From: Archangium violaceum
GTDB taxonomy: Bacteria > Myxococcota > Myxococcia > Myxococcales > Myxococcaceae
Direction: 5' to 3'
DNA length: 64,000 nucleotides
Assembly: GCF_016859125.1 (NCBI RefSeq)
Contig: NZ_CP069338.1
Coordinates: 7,131,501-7,195,500, forward strand
How positions within the stretch are numbered: the stretch's first letter is position 1; every line of letters starts with the position of its first letter. Positions 31,060-40,576 of this stretch are shown piece by piece. A program made the translations under genes and the position numbers. Under the pieces are notes generated by a model. The model made no database searches. It saw only the letters and a program-made list of their open reading frames with translations, and was not told where the DNA came from.

Positions 31060-32709
31060 TTACTCCGGAGAGGCCGTTGTCAGGGATTGGCGGGGGATGG
31101 GAGCGCCCTCGTTGATCCACTCCGCGACCTCCGCCAGCAGCTCGGGGTTCAAACCTCCGGCGGGCATGGGGGGGAGCCCGGGCGTCGTGCCCTCGAGGCG
31201 CAGGTAGAGCTCGCTGCCGAGGCTGCGGGGGACGACGAAGGGGGCGTGGCCGGGGCGGGGCGCCAGCAGCCGTTGGGCATTGCCGATGTCATCACAGCGT
31301 GCGAGGCGGAGGTTGCCAGCGTTGCCTCCGGCGGCGCCGTGGCAGCTGGTGCAGAGCGGGTCGATGATGTCGCGTTGGATGCGGGAGAACGAGTCATCGC
31401 GCGTGGCGAGCTCGCGGCAGCGCGCATCCTGGTTGGGCTCGGCGCTGGGCTTGACGGACAGGCCGGGGGTGGGGATGCCGTCGCCCTTCCTGGGATCGAA
31501 GAACAGACGCAGCACGGTGCCGTTCTTGTCCTCGGCGAGGAAGATGGAGCCGTCGCGGCCCACGCTCACTCCCACGGGAGCGCCCATGGGTTGGGTGCCC
31601 TTCTTGTACCAGCCGTTGATGATTTCGAAGGGCTCGCCCGTGGGTCTGCCGGCGGCATCGGTGGGGATGGCGACGAGCTTCTGACCGAAGTCACGATACC
31701 CGTGGTACGTGACGAGCAGCTTGCCCTTGTACCAGTCGGGGAACATGCCGCCGGCGTAGTACGTCATGCCCAGCGGCGCGACGTGGGCGGGCAACAGCAG
31801 GGCGGGCTTGCGCATGCGTGAGCAGTCGAAGCCCTTGAACTCGGGACTGGCCTCGTTGTCGTCGTAGCAATAGGGCCAGCCGTAATCCTGGTACGGGACG
31901 ATGATGTTGAGCTCCTCGTGGGGCGTGGTGCGATCATCCAGACGCCTGTCCCTCCTGTTGATGGAGTCGCGGGAGTTCTCGCCCTGCACGAACAGGCCCG
32001 ACTCGGGGTGGATGGCCATGGCCATGGAGTTGCGCAGGCCCACGGCGTGGTTCATCCACGTGGTGGCGGTGCGCCCCGGTCCCGTCAGGGCATAGCGCCG
32101 GATGACACCGCGAGCGGAGTGCCCTTCCGCCTCGGGGCAGGTGCGGCCGTCGGTGCCGCGATGGCCCTTCATGGGCTCGCAGTTGTCCGAGGCGGAGCCG
32201 CGATTGACATACAGGTAGCCCCGCTCGTCGAAGACGAGCGCCGTCAGCGGATGGCGGCCATCCGTGGGGAGCGCCGGGATGACGGTCTCCACGGTGGAGG
32301 AGGGGTTGGCCGCACCGGGGTCGAAGCGGATCACCCGGGAGAGCTCCCCGATGTAGAGCAACCCATCGGGGCCGACGGCCGCGCCATGGGGACGGTCGAG
32401 TCCCTCGAGCAGCTTGCGTTTCACATACGTCTTCCCGGAGGCGTCGGGCGTCAGGCGCCAGAGCGAGCCCTTCCGGGGAACCCAGCCGCCCATGTCGACC
32501 ACGGCGAGGCTGCCATCCGCGAGCGGGGTCACCGTCCGGGGGAACCGGAACCCATCCGCGACCACGCCGACGCAGACGCCGCGAGGTGTCGAGACATCGA
32601 TTCGAGGCAGGCCGTCACAGCTTCCGTTGGGGGTGTACTTGCCAGTCTGGGCCTGGACGCGGAGTGGAAGGAGGGCGAGCAGCAACCCGAGGTGAAGCGC
32701 CGTCTTCAT
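31060..32709 (-). CDS. PQQ-type sugar dehydrogenase fused to a cytochrome c domain
   Basis: This 549-aa exported protein (signal peptide cut after V-Q-A-Q) has a six-bladed beta-propeller of the soluble glucose/sorbosone dehydrogenase class (residues ~40-440), with conserved H-P-L-T-A-L-V-F, E-E-L-N-I-I-V-P and Y-G-W-P. Its C-terminal domain (about 455-540) holds a c-type haem motif C-T-S-C-H. Electrons from the oxidised sugar or aldehyde would go to PQQ and on to haem. No PQQ synthesis genes are in the window. Stand-alone: neighbours on either side point elsewhere. Start ATG 32709 lies directly before the signal. Confidence 0.85.
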   Translation of the reverse strand: MKTALHLGLLLALLPLRVQAQTGKYTPNGSCDGLPRIDVSTPRGVCVGVVADGFRFPRTVTPLADGSLAVVDMGGWVPRKGSLWRLTPDASGKTYVKRKLLEGLDRPHGAAVGPDGLLYIGELSRVIRFDPGAANPSSTVETVIPALPTDGRHPLTALVFDERGYLYVNRGSASDNCEPMKGHRGTDGRTCPEAEGHSARGVIRRYALTGPGRTATTWMNHAVGLRNSMAMAIHPESGLFVQGENSRDSINRRDRRLDDRTTPHEELNIIVPYQDYGWPYCYDDNEASPEFKGFDCSRMRKPALLLPAHVAPLGMTYYAGGMFPDWYKGKLLVTYHGYRDFGQKLVAIPTDAAGRPTGEPFEIINGWYKKGTQPMGAPVGVSVGRDGSIFLAEDKNGTVLRLFFDPRKGDGIPTPGLSVKPSAEPNQDARCRELATRDDSFSRIQRDIIDPLCTSCHGAAGGNAGNLRLARCDDIGNAQRLLAPRPGHAPFVVPRSLGSELYLRLEGTTPGLPPMPAGGLNPELLAEVAEWINEGAPIPRQSLTTASPE

Positions 32710-32865
32710 GAATGATGAGCTCCCGGCGCTGGATACTACTCCTCCCGGGCACTCGATCTTCCGTCCTGCAACGGACGCGCCCACCCTCCAGTGTGAGCTT
32801 TTCCGGTGGGACATGGCGGGAGGTCCGGTACAACCCCCGCTTCCGAGGATGGGAGGAGATACGCA

Positions 32866-33444
32866 ATGGACTTCATCGGACAGCTCTCGCAGCAGCTCGG
32901 CGTGGACTCCAATCAGGCGCAGGGCCTCGCCGGCTCGTTGCTGAAGCTGGTGCAGGGCACCGTGAAGGAGAAGATGGGGCCGCAGGCGGCGGACCAGATG
33001 GGGCAGTCCATCCCCGAGATGCAGGGGTGGCAGCAGCAGGCGGAGGCGCAGACCGCGCAGGCCCAGCAGTCCGGGTCCGGTGGCGGGCTGATGGGCGCGC
33101 TCGGCGGGCTGGGGGGGCTCCTCGGAGGGCAGGGGCAGGGCCAGTCCGGGGGCGGCGGGCTGATGGGCGCGCTCGGCGGTGCCATGGGCCAGGCGAGCGA
33201 GGTGGCGGGCATCGTGGCGCTGCTCCAGCGCTTCAACCTCGACGCGAGCAAGGCCTCGTTGGTGGCGCCGCTGCTGCTCAACTTCCTCAAGTCCCGGCTC
33301 GACCCACAGCTGGTGGGCGGCATCCTCACGGTGATGCCGATGCTCGCCAACCTGGGGGGTGGGGGCGGCAACACTCCGGACAGCGGTGGTTCCCAGGGGG
33401 GAGGCGGAGGCCTGGGCGGGCTCCTGGGTGGCCTCATCCGCTGA
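32866..33444 (+). CDS. DUF2780/DUF937-like Gly-rich protein
   Basis: This 192-aa protein begins M-D-F-I-G-Q-L-S-Q-Q-L-G-V-D-S-N-Q-A-Q-G, the paired-helix pattern of the DUF2780/DUF937 group, and holds two near-repeats of G-L-M-G-A-L-G-G separated by Gly/Gln linkers (about 70-105). The middle (V-A-L-L-Q-R-F-N-L-D, then L-L-L-N-F-L-K-S-R-L) resembles the four-helix core of the family, and the C-terminus is Gly-rich. No signal peptide is visible. Shine-Dalgarno GGGAGGAG is ideal. Family function is unknown. Confidence 0.75.
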   Translation: MDFIGQLSQQLGVDSNQAQGLAGSLLKLVQGTVKEKMGPQAADQMGQSIPEMQGWQQQAEAQTAQAQQSGSGGGLMGALGGLGGLLGGQGQGQSGGGGLMGALGGAMGQASEVAGIVALLQRFNLDASKASLVAPLLLNFLKSRLDPQLVGGILTVMPMLANLGGGGGNTPDSGGSQGGGGGLGGLLGGLIR

Positions 33445-33455
33445 ATCCGAGGAGA

Positions 33456-33487
33456 CGCCCTCCCGATGAAACCCATACGGAAGGGCG
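33456..33487. terminator. Bidirectional hairpin between convergent genes
   Basis: CGCCCTCCCG and CGGAAGGGCG pair with one mismatch around a 12-base loop, in the 63-bp gap between the convergent DUF2780-like and BsuPI genes. There is no T-tract, so termination may be Rho-aided. Confidence 0.45.
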
Positions 33488-33507
33488 CTCCGTCATCGAC
33501 GTCTCAC

Positions 33508-34383
33508 TCAGAACAGCGTGTACACGCGGATCTGACTCTCTCCGCCCTTGGGCTCGACCGCGCCGTAGGCCTGGCCCAGGAAGGTCCCGCTCACGGTGTA
33601 GTACCCGTCCGCGACGCTACCCCCGCTATTGTCGTTGAACGACCACGACTCGTTGAACGTCAGGGACTCACCGGGGGCGAGCACGAGCTCCGAGGCCGCC
33701 GGATCGAAGGTCTTCCCGGTGGACCAGGTCCACACCTCCTGCCCGCTGGAGTTCCTGGCGCTGAACTCGTACAGCTGCCCGTTCTGGAAGCCGATCGTCA
33801 CCGGGTAGGCGGCCACGTTGGTGACCGTCAGGTACAGGGGGGCGGACGAGAACCTCGAGTACGAGGTCTTGTCGGTGGAGAACGTCGCCACGAGGGGATC
33901 CGAGGTCTGCAGGACGACGTCCTGCGTGCCCGACTTGGTGCCGCTGCGTCCCAGGTAGTTGCCCAGGTAGGTTCCCGTGATGGAGAAGGTGCCATCGAGC
34001 AGCGAGCTCCCCGCGTCGTCGACGAAGCTCCAGGTCTCCTGGACGCTCCAGGTCTCGCCCGGGGCCAGCATCTTGCTGGAGCCGTAGGGGCTGAAGGTCT
34101 TGCCATTCGACCAGGTCCACAGCGTGGCGCCGCTGGCATCGCGCGCCACGAAGTCGTACTGCTGGCCACTGCCGAAGGAGACGCTCACGTACAGCGAGGA
34201 GGTGTTCTTCACCTCGAGCGTGAGCAGGGCCTGCTCGTTCCGGTCGTAGGTTCCCTTGTCGGTGAAGACGCGAACGGCCAGGGGGTCCGCGGCGGCCGCC
34301 GGGGTGGCCATTCCGAGGGCCACGAGCAGGGCGAGGGTCCACACCGACATCAACGATGCATTCCGGGTTGTTCCAATCCGCAT
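33508..34383 (-). CDS. Secreted protein with two BsuPI-like domains
   Basis: The 291-aa protein has a signal peptide (A-T-P-A-A-A-A-D, about 32). Two tandem repeats of about 115 residues follow (about 36-150 and 160-285), each with a Y/F-x-x-x-x-x-L-x-L-T/E-V-x-N motif, an L/I-Y-E/D-F-x-A-R-(N/D)-x-S-G/A-x-x-(V/L)-W-T-W-S core and an L-A-P-G-E-(S/T)-(W/L) turn. These match BsuPI, an intracellular proteinase inhibitor fold of Bacillus, though here the protein is exported and duplicated. Its target protease is unknown. The divergent HelD gene starts 96 bp away. Confidence 0.82.
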   Translation of the reverse strand: MRIGTTRNASLMSVWTLALLVALGMATPAAAADPLAVRVFTDKGTYDRNEQALLTLEVKNTSSLYVSVSFGSGQQYDFVARDASGATLWTWSNGKTFSPYGSSKMLAPGETWSVQETWSFVDDAGSSLLDGTFSITGTYLGNYLGRSGTKSGTQDVVLQTSDPLVATFSTDKTSYSRFSSAPLYLTVTNVAAYPVTIGFQNGQLYEFSARNSSGQEVWTWSTGKTFDPAASELVLAPGESLTFNESWSFNDNSGGSVADGYYTVSGTFLGQAYGAVEPKGGESQIRVYTLF

Positions 34384-34478
34384 GAGGTATGGGTTCCGTT
34401 GAGGAGGGGGGTTGCTCCCTTCCTTGCACCAGCAACGTTGGATTGGATCGTTTTCCGAGAAAACGGGCAGAACACATC

Positions 34479-36587
34479 ATGAGCAACACTGTCGGAGAAC
34501 TCCCCGCGCACGCGCGGTTCATCATCGCGGAGGAGGAGGAGCTCCTGGGCCGTGTGATGGCCTCCGTGGAGGCCGCGAGGCAGCGGAGCGGCAGTCGCAA
34601 GCAGGAGTCGCAGGGCCTGGTGGCCCAGTTGCAGGTACTGCGTGACGAGGCGGCGACCGCCCCCGTGGCGGACCTCCCGCACCTGCTCCATCAGATGAAC
34701 CAGGCGCGCGCCCTCCTGGAGCGTCAGCAGACGGCCCAATTGCCGGAGATCAACGCGCCGTACTTCGCGCACCTGCGCGTGGATGGACCCGCGGGTGTCC
34801 GGGACTACCTGCTGGGCCGGACGAGCTTCGCGGACGCGTCCGCCGACGTGCGCATCATCGACTGGCGCTTCGCTCCGGTGGCCCGGGTCTTCTATCGATA
34901 TGGAGAGGGAGACGCCTACGAGGAGTGGTTCGGCGAGCGGCTGTCCGAGGGCACCGTCGAGGTGCGGCGGCTGGTGGTCATCGAGCGCGGGCGGCTGACC
35001 CGCATCCAGTCCGGCACGCTCGTGCTCGTGCGTACCCCCGAGGGTGCCTGGCGGATGATGGGCGCGGGGCCCGCCTCCCAGCTCGAGGGCGGTGGAGCGG
35101 GGACGGCGGTACGTCCGGGCCAGCTCGGAATAGGGGAGGGCACTTCCCGGCGCGAGGGGGCGCTCGATGTGACGGCACTGCTCGACGCCGAACAGTTCGA
35201 GGCCGTGAGCGTGGCGGCGGACCAGCCGCTGCTCGTCCTGGGGAGCGCGGGCAGCGGGAAGACGACGGTCGCCCTGCACCGGCTCGCGAAGATCGCCTTC
35301 GACGAGCACGCGGAGTACCCCGAGTCGCGGATGAAGGTCATCGTGCCGGAGGAGGGCCTGGCGCGGCTCTCGCGGCGGTTGCTCGCGCCGCTCGGCCTGG
35401 GGAAGGTGTCCGTCGAGACGTTGGATGACTGGGCGGCCACGGCCGCGCGCGTCTCGTTCGGCGCCAAGGCCATCAAACTGTGGGAGGACACGCCTCCACT
35501 GGTGGCGAAACTCAAGCGTCACCCGGCGCTGCGCCGCGCGCTCGCGGCCCGGCTGGGCGTGCTCAAGTCGTCCGCCACCACCCTGCCGGGCCTGCGCAAG
35601 CGGCTCGCCGAGGTCTTCACGGAGCGGCGTTTCCTGGAGGGCGTCGTCTCCTATTCGAATGGAGATCTCCCGCTCACGGCCGTCGACGAGACGGTGCGGC
35701 ACTCGATGCTGCAGATCGCCACGCCCCTCTCTCGCGAGCTCGAGGGGGTGGATCCGGACCGCCTCCAGACGCTCGATGGAAAGTCCCTGGAGAGCGACAC
35801 GCCCGACGAGCTGGCCGGCACGTTGGACCTGGAGGATCTCCCGCTGCTGCTGTTCCTGCGCGCCCAGAGTGGGAGCCTGGGCGCCGTGGGGCGGCTGGTG
35901 CACGTCGTGCTGGACGAGGTGGAGGATTTCTCCCTCTTCGAGCTGTTCGTGGTGGGCAAGCTGCTCGGCGAGGCGAGGAGCTGCACGCTCGCTGGAGACG
36001 AGATGCAGCAGACCTCGACGAGCTTCGCGGGGTGGCCGGCGGTGCTCACGGAGCTCGGCGTCCGCGACGCGGCCACCTGCCGGCTCCAGGTGTCCTACCG
36101 TTGCCCGAGGCCGGTGACGGAGCTGGCGCGCAAGGTGTTGGGCTCGCAGGCCACCACCGCGGCCCCCCAGGCGGGCCGGGAGGGAGCGCCGGTGGGGTTG
36201 CACCACTTCCCGGACGAGGCCCAGGCGCACCTCTTCATCGGCGAGGCGCTGAGGGATCTCCTGGAGCGCGAGCCCCACGCCTCCGTCGCGGTCATCGCCA
36301 GCAGTCCCGACCAGGCGCGGGCCTTCCACCGCGTCGTCGCGGACATGTCCTGGGCCCGCCTCGTGCTGGAAGGCGACTTCTCCTTCGAGCCGGGTGTCGA
36401 CGTGACGGACGTGGACAACGTCAAGGGCCTGGAGTTCGACTACGTCGTCATCCCCGACGCGACGGCCCGGGCCTACCCGGCCCATGACGAGGCGCGTCGT
36501 CGTTTGCACATCGCCATTACCCGGACTTCCCATCAGCTCTGGATTGTCTCGGCTGGTGTCCGCTCGCCCCTGCTGGCCGGGGTTTGA
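34479..36587 (+). CDS. HelD-like superfamily 1 helicase
   Basis: This 702-aa UvrD-family protein has an N-terminal antiparallel coiled-coil (about 10-95) as in HelD, an acidic insert, Walker A G-S-A-G-S-G-K-T-T (residues 255-263), and the C-terminal helicase motifs V-D-N-V-K-G-L-E-F-D-Y-V-V-I (near 645-658) and I-A-I-T-R-T (near 683-688). HelD proteins bind RNA polymerase and remove stalled complexes. Motif II (D-E-x-x) is present as V-L-D-E-V-E-D-F near 475-482. I chose ATG 34479; the frame extends 30 codons further up but lacks a Shine-Dalgarno. Sequence similarity is to the HelD class rather than to UvrD or Rep. Confidence 0.8.
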   Translation: MSNTVGELPAHARFIIAEEEELLGRVMASVEAARQRSGSRKQESQGLVAQLQVLRDEAATAPVADLPHLLHQMNQARALLERQQTAQLPEINAPYFAHLRVDGPAGVRDYLLGRTSFADASADVRIIDWRFAPVARVFYRYGEGDAYEEWFGERLSEGTVEVRRLVVIERGRLTRIQSGTLVLVRTPEGAWRMMGAGPASQLEGGGAGTAVRPGQLGIGEGTSRREGALDVTALLDAEQFEAVSVAADQPLLVLGSAGSGKTTVALHRLAKIAFDEHAEYPESRMKVIVPEEGLARLSRRLLAPLGLGKVSVETLDDWAATAARVSFGAKAIKLWEDTPPLVAKLKRHPALRRALAARLGVLKSSATTLPGLRKRLAEVFTERRFLEGVVSYSNGDLPLTAVDETVRHSMLQIATPLSRELEGVDPDRLQTLDGKSLESDTPDELAGTLDLEDLPLLLFLRAQSGSLGAVGRLVHVVLDEVEDFSLFELFVVGKLLGEARSCTLAGDEMQQTSTSFAGWPAVLTELGVRDAATCRLQVSYRCPRPVTELARKVLGSQATTAAPQAGREGAPVGLHHFPDEAQAHLFIGEALRDLLEREPHASVAVIASSPDQARAFHRVVADMSWARLVLEGDFSFEPGVDVTDVDNVKGLEFDYVVIPDATARAYPAHDEARRRLHIAITRTSHQLWIVSAGVRSPLLAGV

Positions 36588-36637
36588 GGCCCCCTTGGAC
36601 GGGGAGTCGGCGGGAGCACACCCCCGACTAAATCAGT

Positions 36638-37270
36638 ATGAGAAGATTTGAATATCCGTGGCAAAATGTGGGCATGGAGGAGCGCCCACAGCTGCTCGCA
36701 CGGTTGGCCAGGTGCAAGCAGGAGCACCGGGTCCCCGGCATGTTCCTGGGGTCGGTGCTCGTGTCGGCGGATGCGCTCGGCGCGGACATCGGCGAGCTCG
36801 CGCGGCGGCAGATCGCCGATGGTGAGCGGCTGGTGGAGAGCTACCGCTATCCGGTGTCGTGGATGCTGGGGATGCTCGACATCATCGGGCAGACGGCGGT
36901 GGTTCGTGGGGGCACCTACGGTGAGGCCCTCTACAAGTGCGGGCGGGATGCGGGGCTCGCCTATATCCGGAGCTCCGTGGGCCGGATGAGGGCCCTGGTG
37001 GCCTCCGCGTCCGGACTGCACCGCACCCTGGAGGGTATCCCGAGCGCGGTCTCGCTGGCGGTGAACTTCGGTGACGTCTCCTACCGCCGGCTGAGCCCCT
37101 GCTCCGGTGAGCTCATCTTCAAGCAGGACCTGATTGGCATCTCCTGGAACACGGGCATGGTGGTGGCCAGCACCGCCGCGGCCCTGGGGCGGGGACCGGA
37201 TGAGCTGAAATTCGAGTCCATCCCGACGGACGAGGACGCCAGCAGTTTCCTTCTCCGCATCTGCTGGTAG
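36638..37270 (+). CDS. DUF2378 (TIGR02265)-like myxobacterial protein
   Basis: The 210-aa protein has no signal or TM. Its layout (an early Y-R-Y-P-V-S-W-M-L segment, the central Y-I-R-S-S-V-G-R-M-R, and the late S-Y-R-R-L-S-P-C-S-G-E-L-I-F, ending L-R-I-C-W) resembles TIGR02265/DUF2378, a paralogue family largely confined to myxobacteria. Function is unknown; members often neighbour kinases and motility genes. Start choice is uncertain (ATG 36638 or 36674), as neither has a clear Shine-Dalgarno. AT-rich leader DNA at 36620-36670 is unlike the neighbours and may hold the promoter. Confidence 0.5.
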   Translation: MRRFEYPWQNVGMEERPQLLARLARCKQEHRVPGMFLGSVLVSADALGADIGELARRQIADGERLVESYRYPVSWMLGMLDIIGQTAVVRGGTYGEALYKCGRDAGLAYIRSSVGRMRALVASASGLHRTLEGIPSAVSLAVNFGDVSYRRLSPCSGELIFKQDLIGISWNTGMVVASTAAALGRGPDELKFESIPTDEDASSFLLRICW

Positions 37271-37580
37271 TCCCGTATTTCCCGCCAGCTTCAAAGAGCG
37301 TGGGAAGCCCTGTGAGACTTCAAATCCTCGCACGCGTTCGCGTGACGTGGCCGCAATGACTTGAAAACATTGGCGGAGGGGCGGCTCGGGCTCCTGGTTT
37401 CGTGAAAGGTTTTTCGGGATTCCTCTCGACGTGCGGTCCTGCGGAGTTTGCCGTGCGAGAGCGGAGGGCTGGGAATTCACGCGGCGGAAGTCAATCACTT
37501 TCAGCGGGGGTCTTGACGTGGATCCAGCGAGTGTGTTTCCTACTGAATGCAAGGGATTGGGGATCTCGAAGGGGAAATCC
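37271..37580. other. Intergenic region before the PilZ gene
   Basis: This 310-bp stretch is less GC-rich than the genes and has no convincing ORF. A TTGACG at 37513-37518 is a candidate -35 element for the PilZ operon, but no good -10 lies at 16-18 bases. GAAGGGGAAATCC before ATG 37581 is the ribosome site. Nothing else was recognised. Confidence 0.35.
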
Positions 37581-39689
37581 ATGCATTCGATCACGAAGAA
37601 GCCGATGGCGCGTCCGCTGGGAGCCCCGGCTTCATCGGTCACGGGTCCATACTCGGGGTACTCGCTCCAGGGTCGGAGTGGCATCCAGGTGGTGCTGCCA
37701 GAGCTGGGGCGGGTGCTGGGCCGCGCGACGTTGTTGAGCCCCACCGAGGTATGGGCCCAGACCGAGTGCGAGCCGGACCTGTTGTCGCGCGAGCGGACGC
37801 TGCGCATCGGTCTGGAGGTGGGCGGGACGGTCCTCGGTCCCTTCTCGGGCGAGGCGCGGTGGAGTGGCGCCGGGGTGACGGGCGGCGCGCTGGCAATCCA
37901 GCTCGTCGACATCTCCCGGGAGCAGGGCGGGCAGATCCTCTCCCTGCTGGAGGACGCGCTGCGCCAGGGCAGCGCCGCGCCCGTGGCCTCGCCCCTGCCG
38001 GTGCAGGAGGAGATCTCCAGCGGCGAGCGCATCCAGTCCATCCTCACGGCGATCTCCGCCATGGCGAACAAGGGGGTGCTGCGCCGGCCGGGACAGCTGG
38101 TGCGGGTCTCGCTGGAGCGCGTGGACGCGGAGCAGGGCCTGCTGTACTGGCGCTGCGCCGAGCCGGACTCCGGGTGGGGCGAGTCGCCCTACGAGCTCGA
38201 GCTGGTGGGTTACAACTCGGCCTACCGGATGCGCCTGGAATCCCCCGTTGCTCGAGGCGAGTGGCTGGTGACGCCGCTGCCCGAGCGCTTGCGGCGGGTG
38301 CGCCACCGGTGGCACCGCCGGTTGCCGGCGCCCGCGGGGCTGCGGGCCTGCTTCGAGCATCCGCTGTGGAAGGAGTTGGGGCGGCGCGAGCGAGAGGTCG
38401 TCGACTTCTCCTTCTCCGGATTGGGCCTTCTGGTCGATGCAGAGGACCTGGTCTTCCCGGGGCTCTTCCTGCCGCTCGAGCTGGAGACGGCTGACGGCGA
38501 GCGCATCTCCCTGAGCGGAGAGGTGCGGTACGTGTCGTTCGCCTCGCGGGAGGGGCGCAGGGTGTGTGGTCTGGAGGTGAGGCCGAGCACGGAGCGGGAC
38601 GAGGTCCCGTGGATGCGCTTCGTCTCCCAGTCGCTCTGCCCCTCCACGCGCACCAGCGAGACGCTGCTCGAGCCGCTGTGGGATTTGTACGCCGCCTCGG
38701 GTTACTTCAACCTGGCGGGCAAGACGGCCGAGCACTTCGCGGAGATCCGCCGGGACTTCATCGACCTTGGCCTGCGCGCGGGGAAGCTGCCCCAGCTCTT
38801 CTGCCAGACGGTGTGGCCCTCGGAGCGGGGCGTGGAGGCGTCGCTCTCCTCGCTCAAGGCCTATCGTCACTCCTGGCTGGTCCATCAGCTGGGGCGCAGG
38901 CCCGGGAAGTCGGCCAACGCGCCCGCGGTACCGGGGCAGATCCTCCGCGACACCTACCTGCGCACGCTGGAGCACTCGCAGGGGGACTCGGAGTTCCGGT
39001 GGATGATGGCCTACGTCGAGTCGACCGTGCCGTGGATTCACCGGACGCACCTGCGCTTCGCCCAGCGGATGCAGTCGAGCGGGCAGTCGCTGGTGATGGA
39101 TCTGCGGATGATGGACGTGGAGTGCAACGAGCCGAGCGGCCTGCCCGTGGGGGACCTGGACATCGGGCCCGCGTCGATGGGGGAGAAGGACCTGTTGGCC
39201 AGGGAGATCGCCCGCACCCGCCCGGCCTGCTACGTCGAGGCACAGGACTTCACCCGTGACCGCCTTGAGATGGGGGGCGTGTCCCAGCTCTGGCAGGGCG
39301 CGGGGCTGGAGCGTGAGCGGCGGATCCTCGTGGCACGCCGGCAGGGCCTCCCCCTGGCCGCGCTGGTGCTCGAGCTGGGACACCCCGGGACGAACCTCTT
39401 CCGCCTGCTCGACTCCGCGCGCCTGTTCCCGCTCTCTCCGCGGGGGCGTGAGGCCTACGTGGCGCTGCTGGACGAGGCTCGCCGCTGGTTCACGAGCCGG
39501 GGGCGCAGTGCCTTCGTCTACCTGTGCGAGGACGACGGCGCCTACGCGCACGCGGCCCGTCTGCACGACGACCCCTCGGCACAGCCCTGTCTGTGGATCA
39601 TCCCCGCCTCGCACATTCCCGACTTCCTGGAGCACATCCAGGAGCAATCCCTTGGACGTTCACCTTCATCACGAGCCGCAAAGGAGTAA
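37581..39689 (+). CDS. PilZ-domain protein with GNAT-like C-terminal region
   Basis: This 702-aa cytosolic protein has an N-terminal beta-rich region (about 30-220, possibly a YcgR-like or second degenerate PilZ domain). A PilZ domain at about 240-340 has R-x-x-x-R-type R241-H-R-W-H-R-R and D-F-S-F-S-G-L-G, the c-di-GMP binding signatures. A C-terminal half (about 370-690) looks acyltransferase-like (I-L-V-A-R-R-Q-G-L-P-L-A-A-L-V-L-E-L). It would sense c-di-GMP and act on an unidentified substrate, possibly linking second messenger to a diiron partner, since the HDO gene begins 4 bp downstream. Confidence 0.75.
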   Translation: MHSITKKPMARPLGAPASSVTGPYSGYSLQGRSGIQVVLPELGRVLGRATLLSPTEVWAQTECEPDLLSRERTLRIGLEVGGTVLGPFSGEARWSGAGVTGGALAIQLVDISREQGGQILSLLEDALRQGSAAPVASPLPVQEEISSGERIQSILTAISAMANKGVLRRPGQLVRVSLERVDAEQGLLYWRCAEPDSGWGESPYELELVGYNSAYRMRLESPVARGEWLVTPLPERLRRVRHRWHRRLPAPAGLRACFEHPLWKELGRREREVVDFSFSGLGLLVDAEDLVFPGLFLPLELETADGERISLSGEVRYVSFASREGRRVCGLEVRPSTERDEVPWMRFVSQSLCPSTRTSETLLEPLWDLYAASGYFNLAGKTAEHFAEIRRDFIDLGLRAGKLPQLFCQTVWPSERGVEASLSSLKAYRHSWLVHQLGRRPGKSANAPAVPGQILRDTYLRTLEHSQGDSEFRWMMAYVESTVPWIHRTHLRFAQRMQSSGQSLVMDLRMMDVECNEPSGLPVGDLDIGPASMGEKDLLAREIARTRPACYVEAQDFTRDRLEMGGVSQLWQGAGLERERRILVARRQGLPLAALVLELGHPGTNLFRLLDSARLFPLSPRGREAYVALLDEARRWFTSRGRSAFVYLCEDDGAYAHAARLHDDPSAQPCLWIIPASHIPDFLEHIQEQSLGRSPSSRAAKE

Positions 39690-39693
39690 CACC

Positions 39694-40437
39694 ATGGAGC
39701 TGCTGAAGAAGCTGTATGAGCCTCACACCCTGCTGGCGCGCAGCCGTCTCGATTCCGATTCCTCCCTGCGCCGGCTCCTGGATCCCTCCATCAAGCCCGT
39801 GGTGCTGGAGCGCTTCCTCATCGAGTGGATGGCTCGCGGGGCGTACATGACCGAGCCGGTGGACGGGTGGATCCGCCGCACGGGCCAGCGTTGCATCGAG
39901 CTGGGTATGGAGAAGCTCGGCCAGTCGCTCACCATCCATGCGAAGAGTGAAACGGGCCACCACCTGATGACGATCGACGACGCCCGCTCCCTGGTGGCGC
40001 ACTGGAACACGCGGCACACGCCCACGCTGAACGTCGAGGAGCTGCTCACGCAGAAGCCCACCGAGTCCATGAAGGAGTACCGCCAGCTGCATGAGGAGAC
40101 CATCGAGGGGCTGAACCCGGTGGGGCAGATCGCCATCGAGCGGGAGATCGGCTACCTGGCGGTGTACTACGTGCCTCGGGTGATGCAGCAGGTGGAGGCG
40201 GTCCTCGGCAAGGAGGTGTACGACAAGCTCACCTTCCTGAACGAGCACGCGGCCGTGGACGTGGGCCATAACCTGCTCAACGAGAAGATGCTGGAGGAGG
40301 CCATCTCCCGCTCGCCCGACCACGCGCGCATCTACGCGGAGATCGGCTCCCGGGCCCTGACCACCTACATCCGCTTCCTGGGTGACTGCCTTCAGATGGC
40401 GGAGGATCAGCTGGCCCCGTTGCGTGCCGTGGCGTGA
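39694..40437 (+). CDS. Heme-oxygenase-like diiron protein (HDO type)
   Basis: The 247-aa helical protein has ligand-type motifs spread as in heme-oxygenase-like diiron oxidases: E86-x-x-H89-H90, E149/E151 in I-E-R-E-I-G-Y, and E184 with D189 and H192 in N-E-H-A-A-V-D-V-G-H. These match the six-ligand Glu/His/Asp pattern of UndA/BesC-like enzymes, which activate dioxygen. The substrate is unknown. AAGGAG lies 7 bases before ATG 39694, and the gene is separated from the PilZ gene by 4 bp, so they are translated together. A fold prediction would settle whether this is HDO or a TENA/thiaminase-like relative. Confidence 0.65.
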   Translation: MELLKKLYEPHTLLARSRLDSDSSLRRLLDPSIKPVVLERFLIEWMARGAYMTEPVDGWIRRTGQRCIELGMEKLGQSLTIHAKSETGHHLMTIDDARSLVAHWNTRHTPTLNVEELLTQKPTESMKEYRQLHEETIEGLNPVGQIAIEREIGYLAVYYVPRVMQQVEAVLGKEVYDKLTFLNEHAAVDVGHNLLNEKMLEEAISRSPDHARIYAEIGSRALTTYIRFLGDCLQMAEDQLAPLRAVA

Positions 40438-40576
40438 TGCGTCGAACCTCCTGTTGGCGCGTACATGCAAGCAGTTGGCGGTTGTCCTGAAGTCCCCCGC
40501 TTGCTGGCTCTCCCCGTGAAACCTCTGATACAGGCAAACCCCAGAGGGTTTGTCTGTCCAAGGGAGGGAGAGCTTC

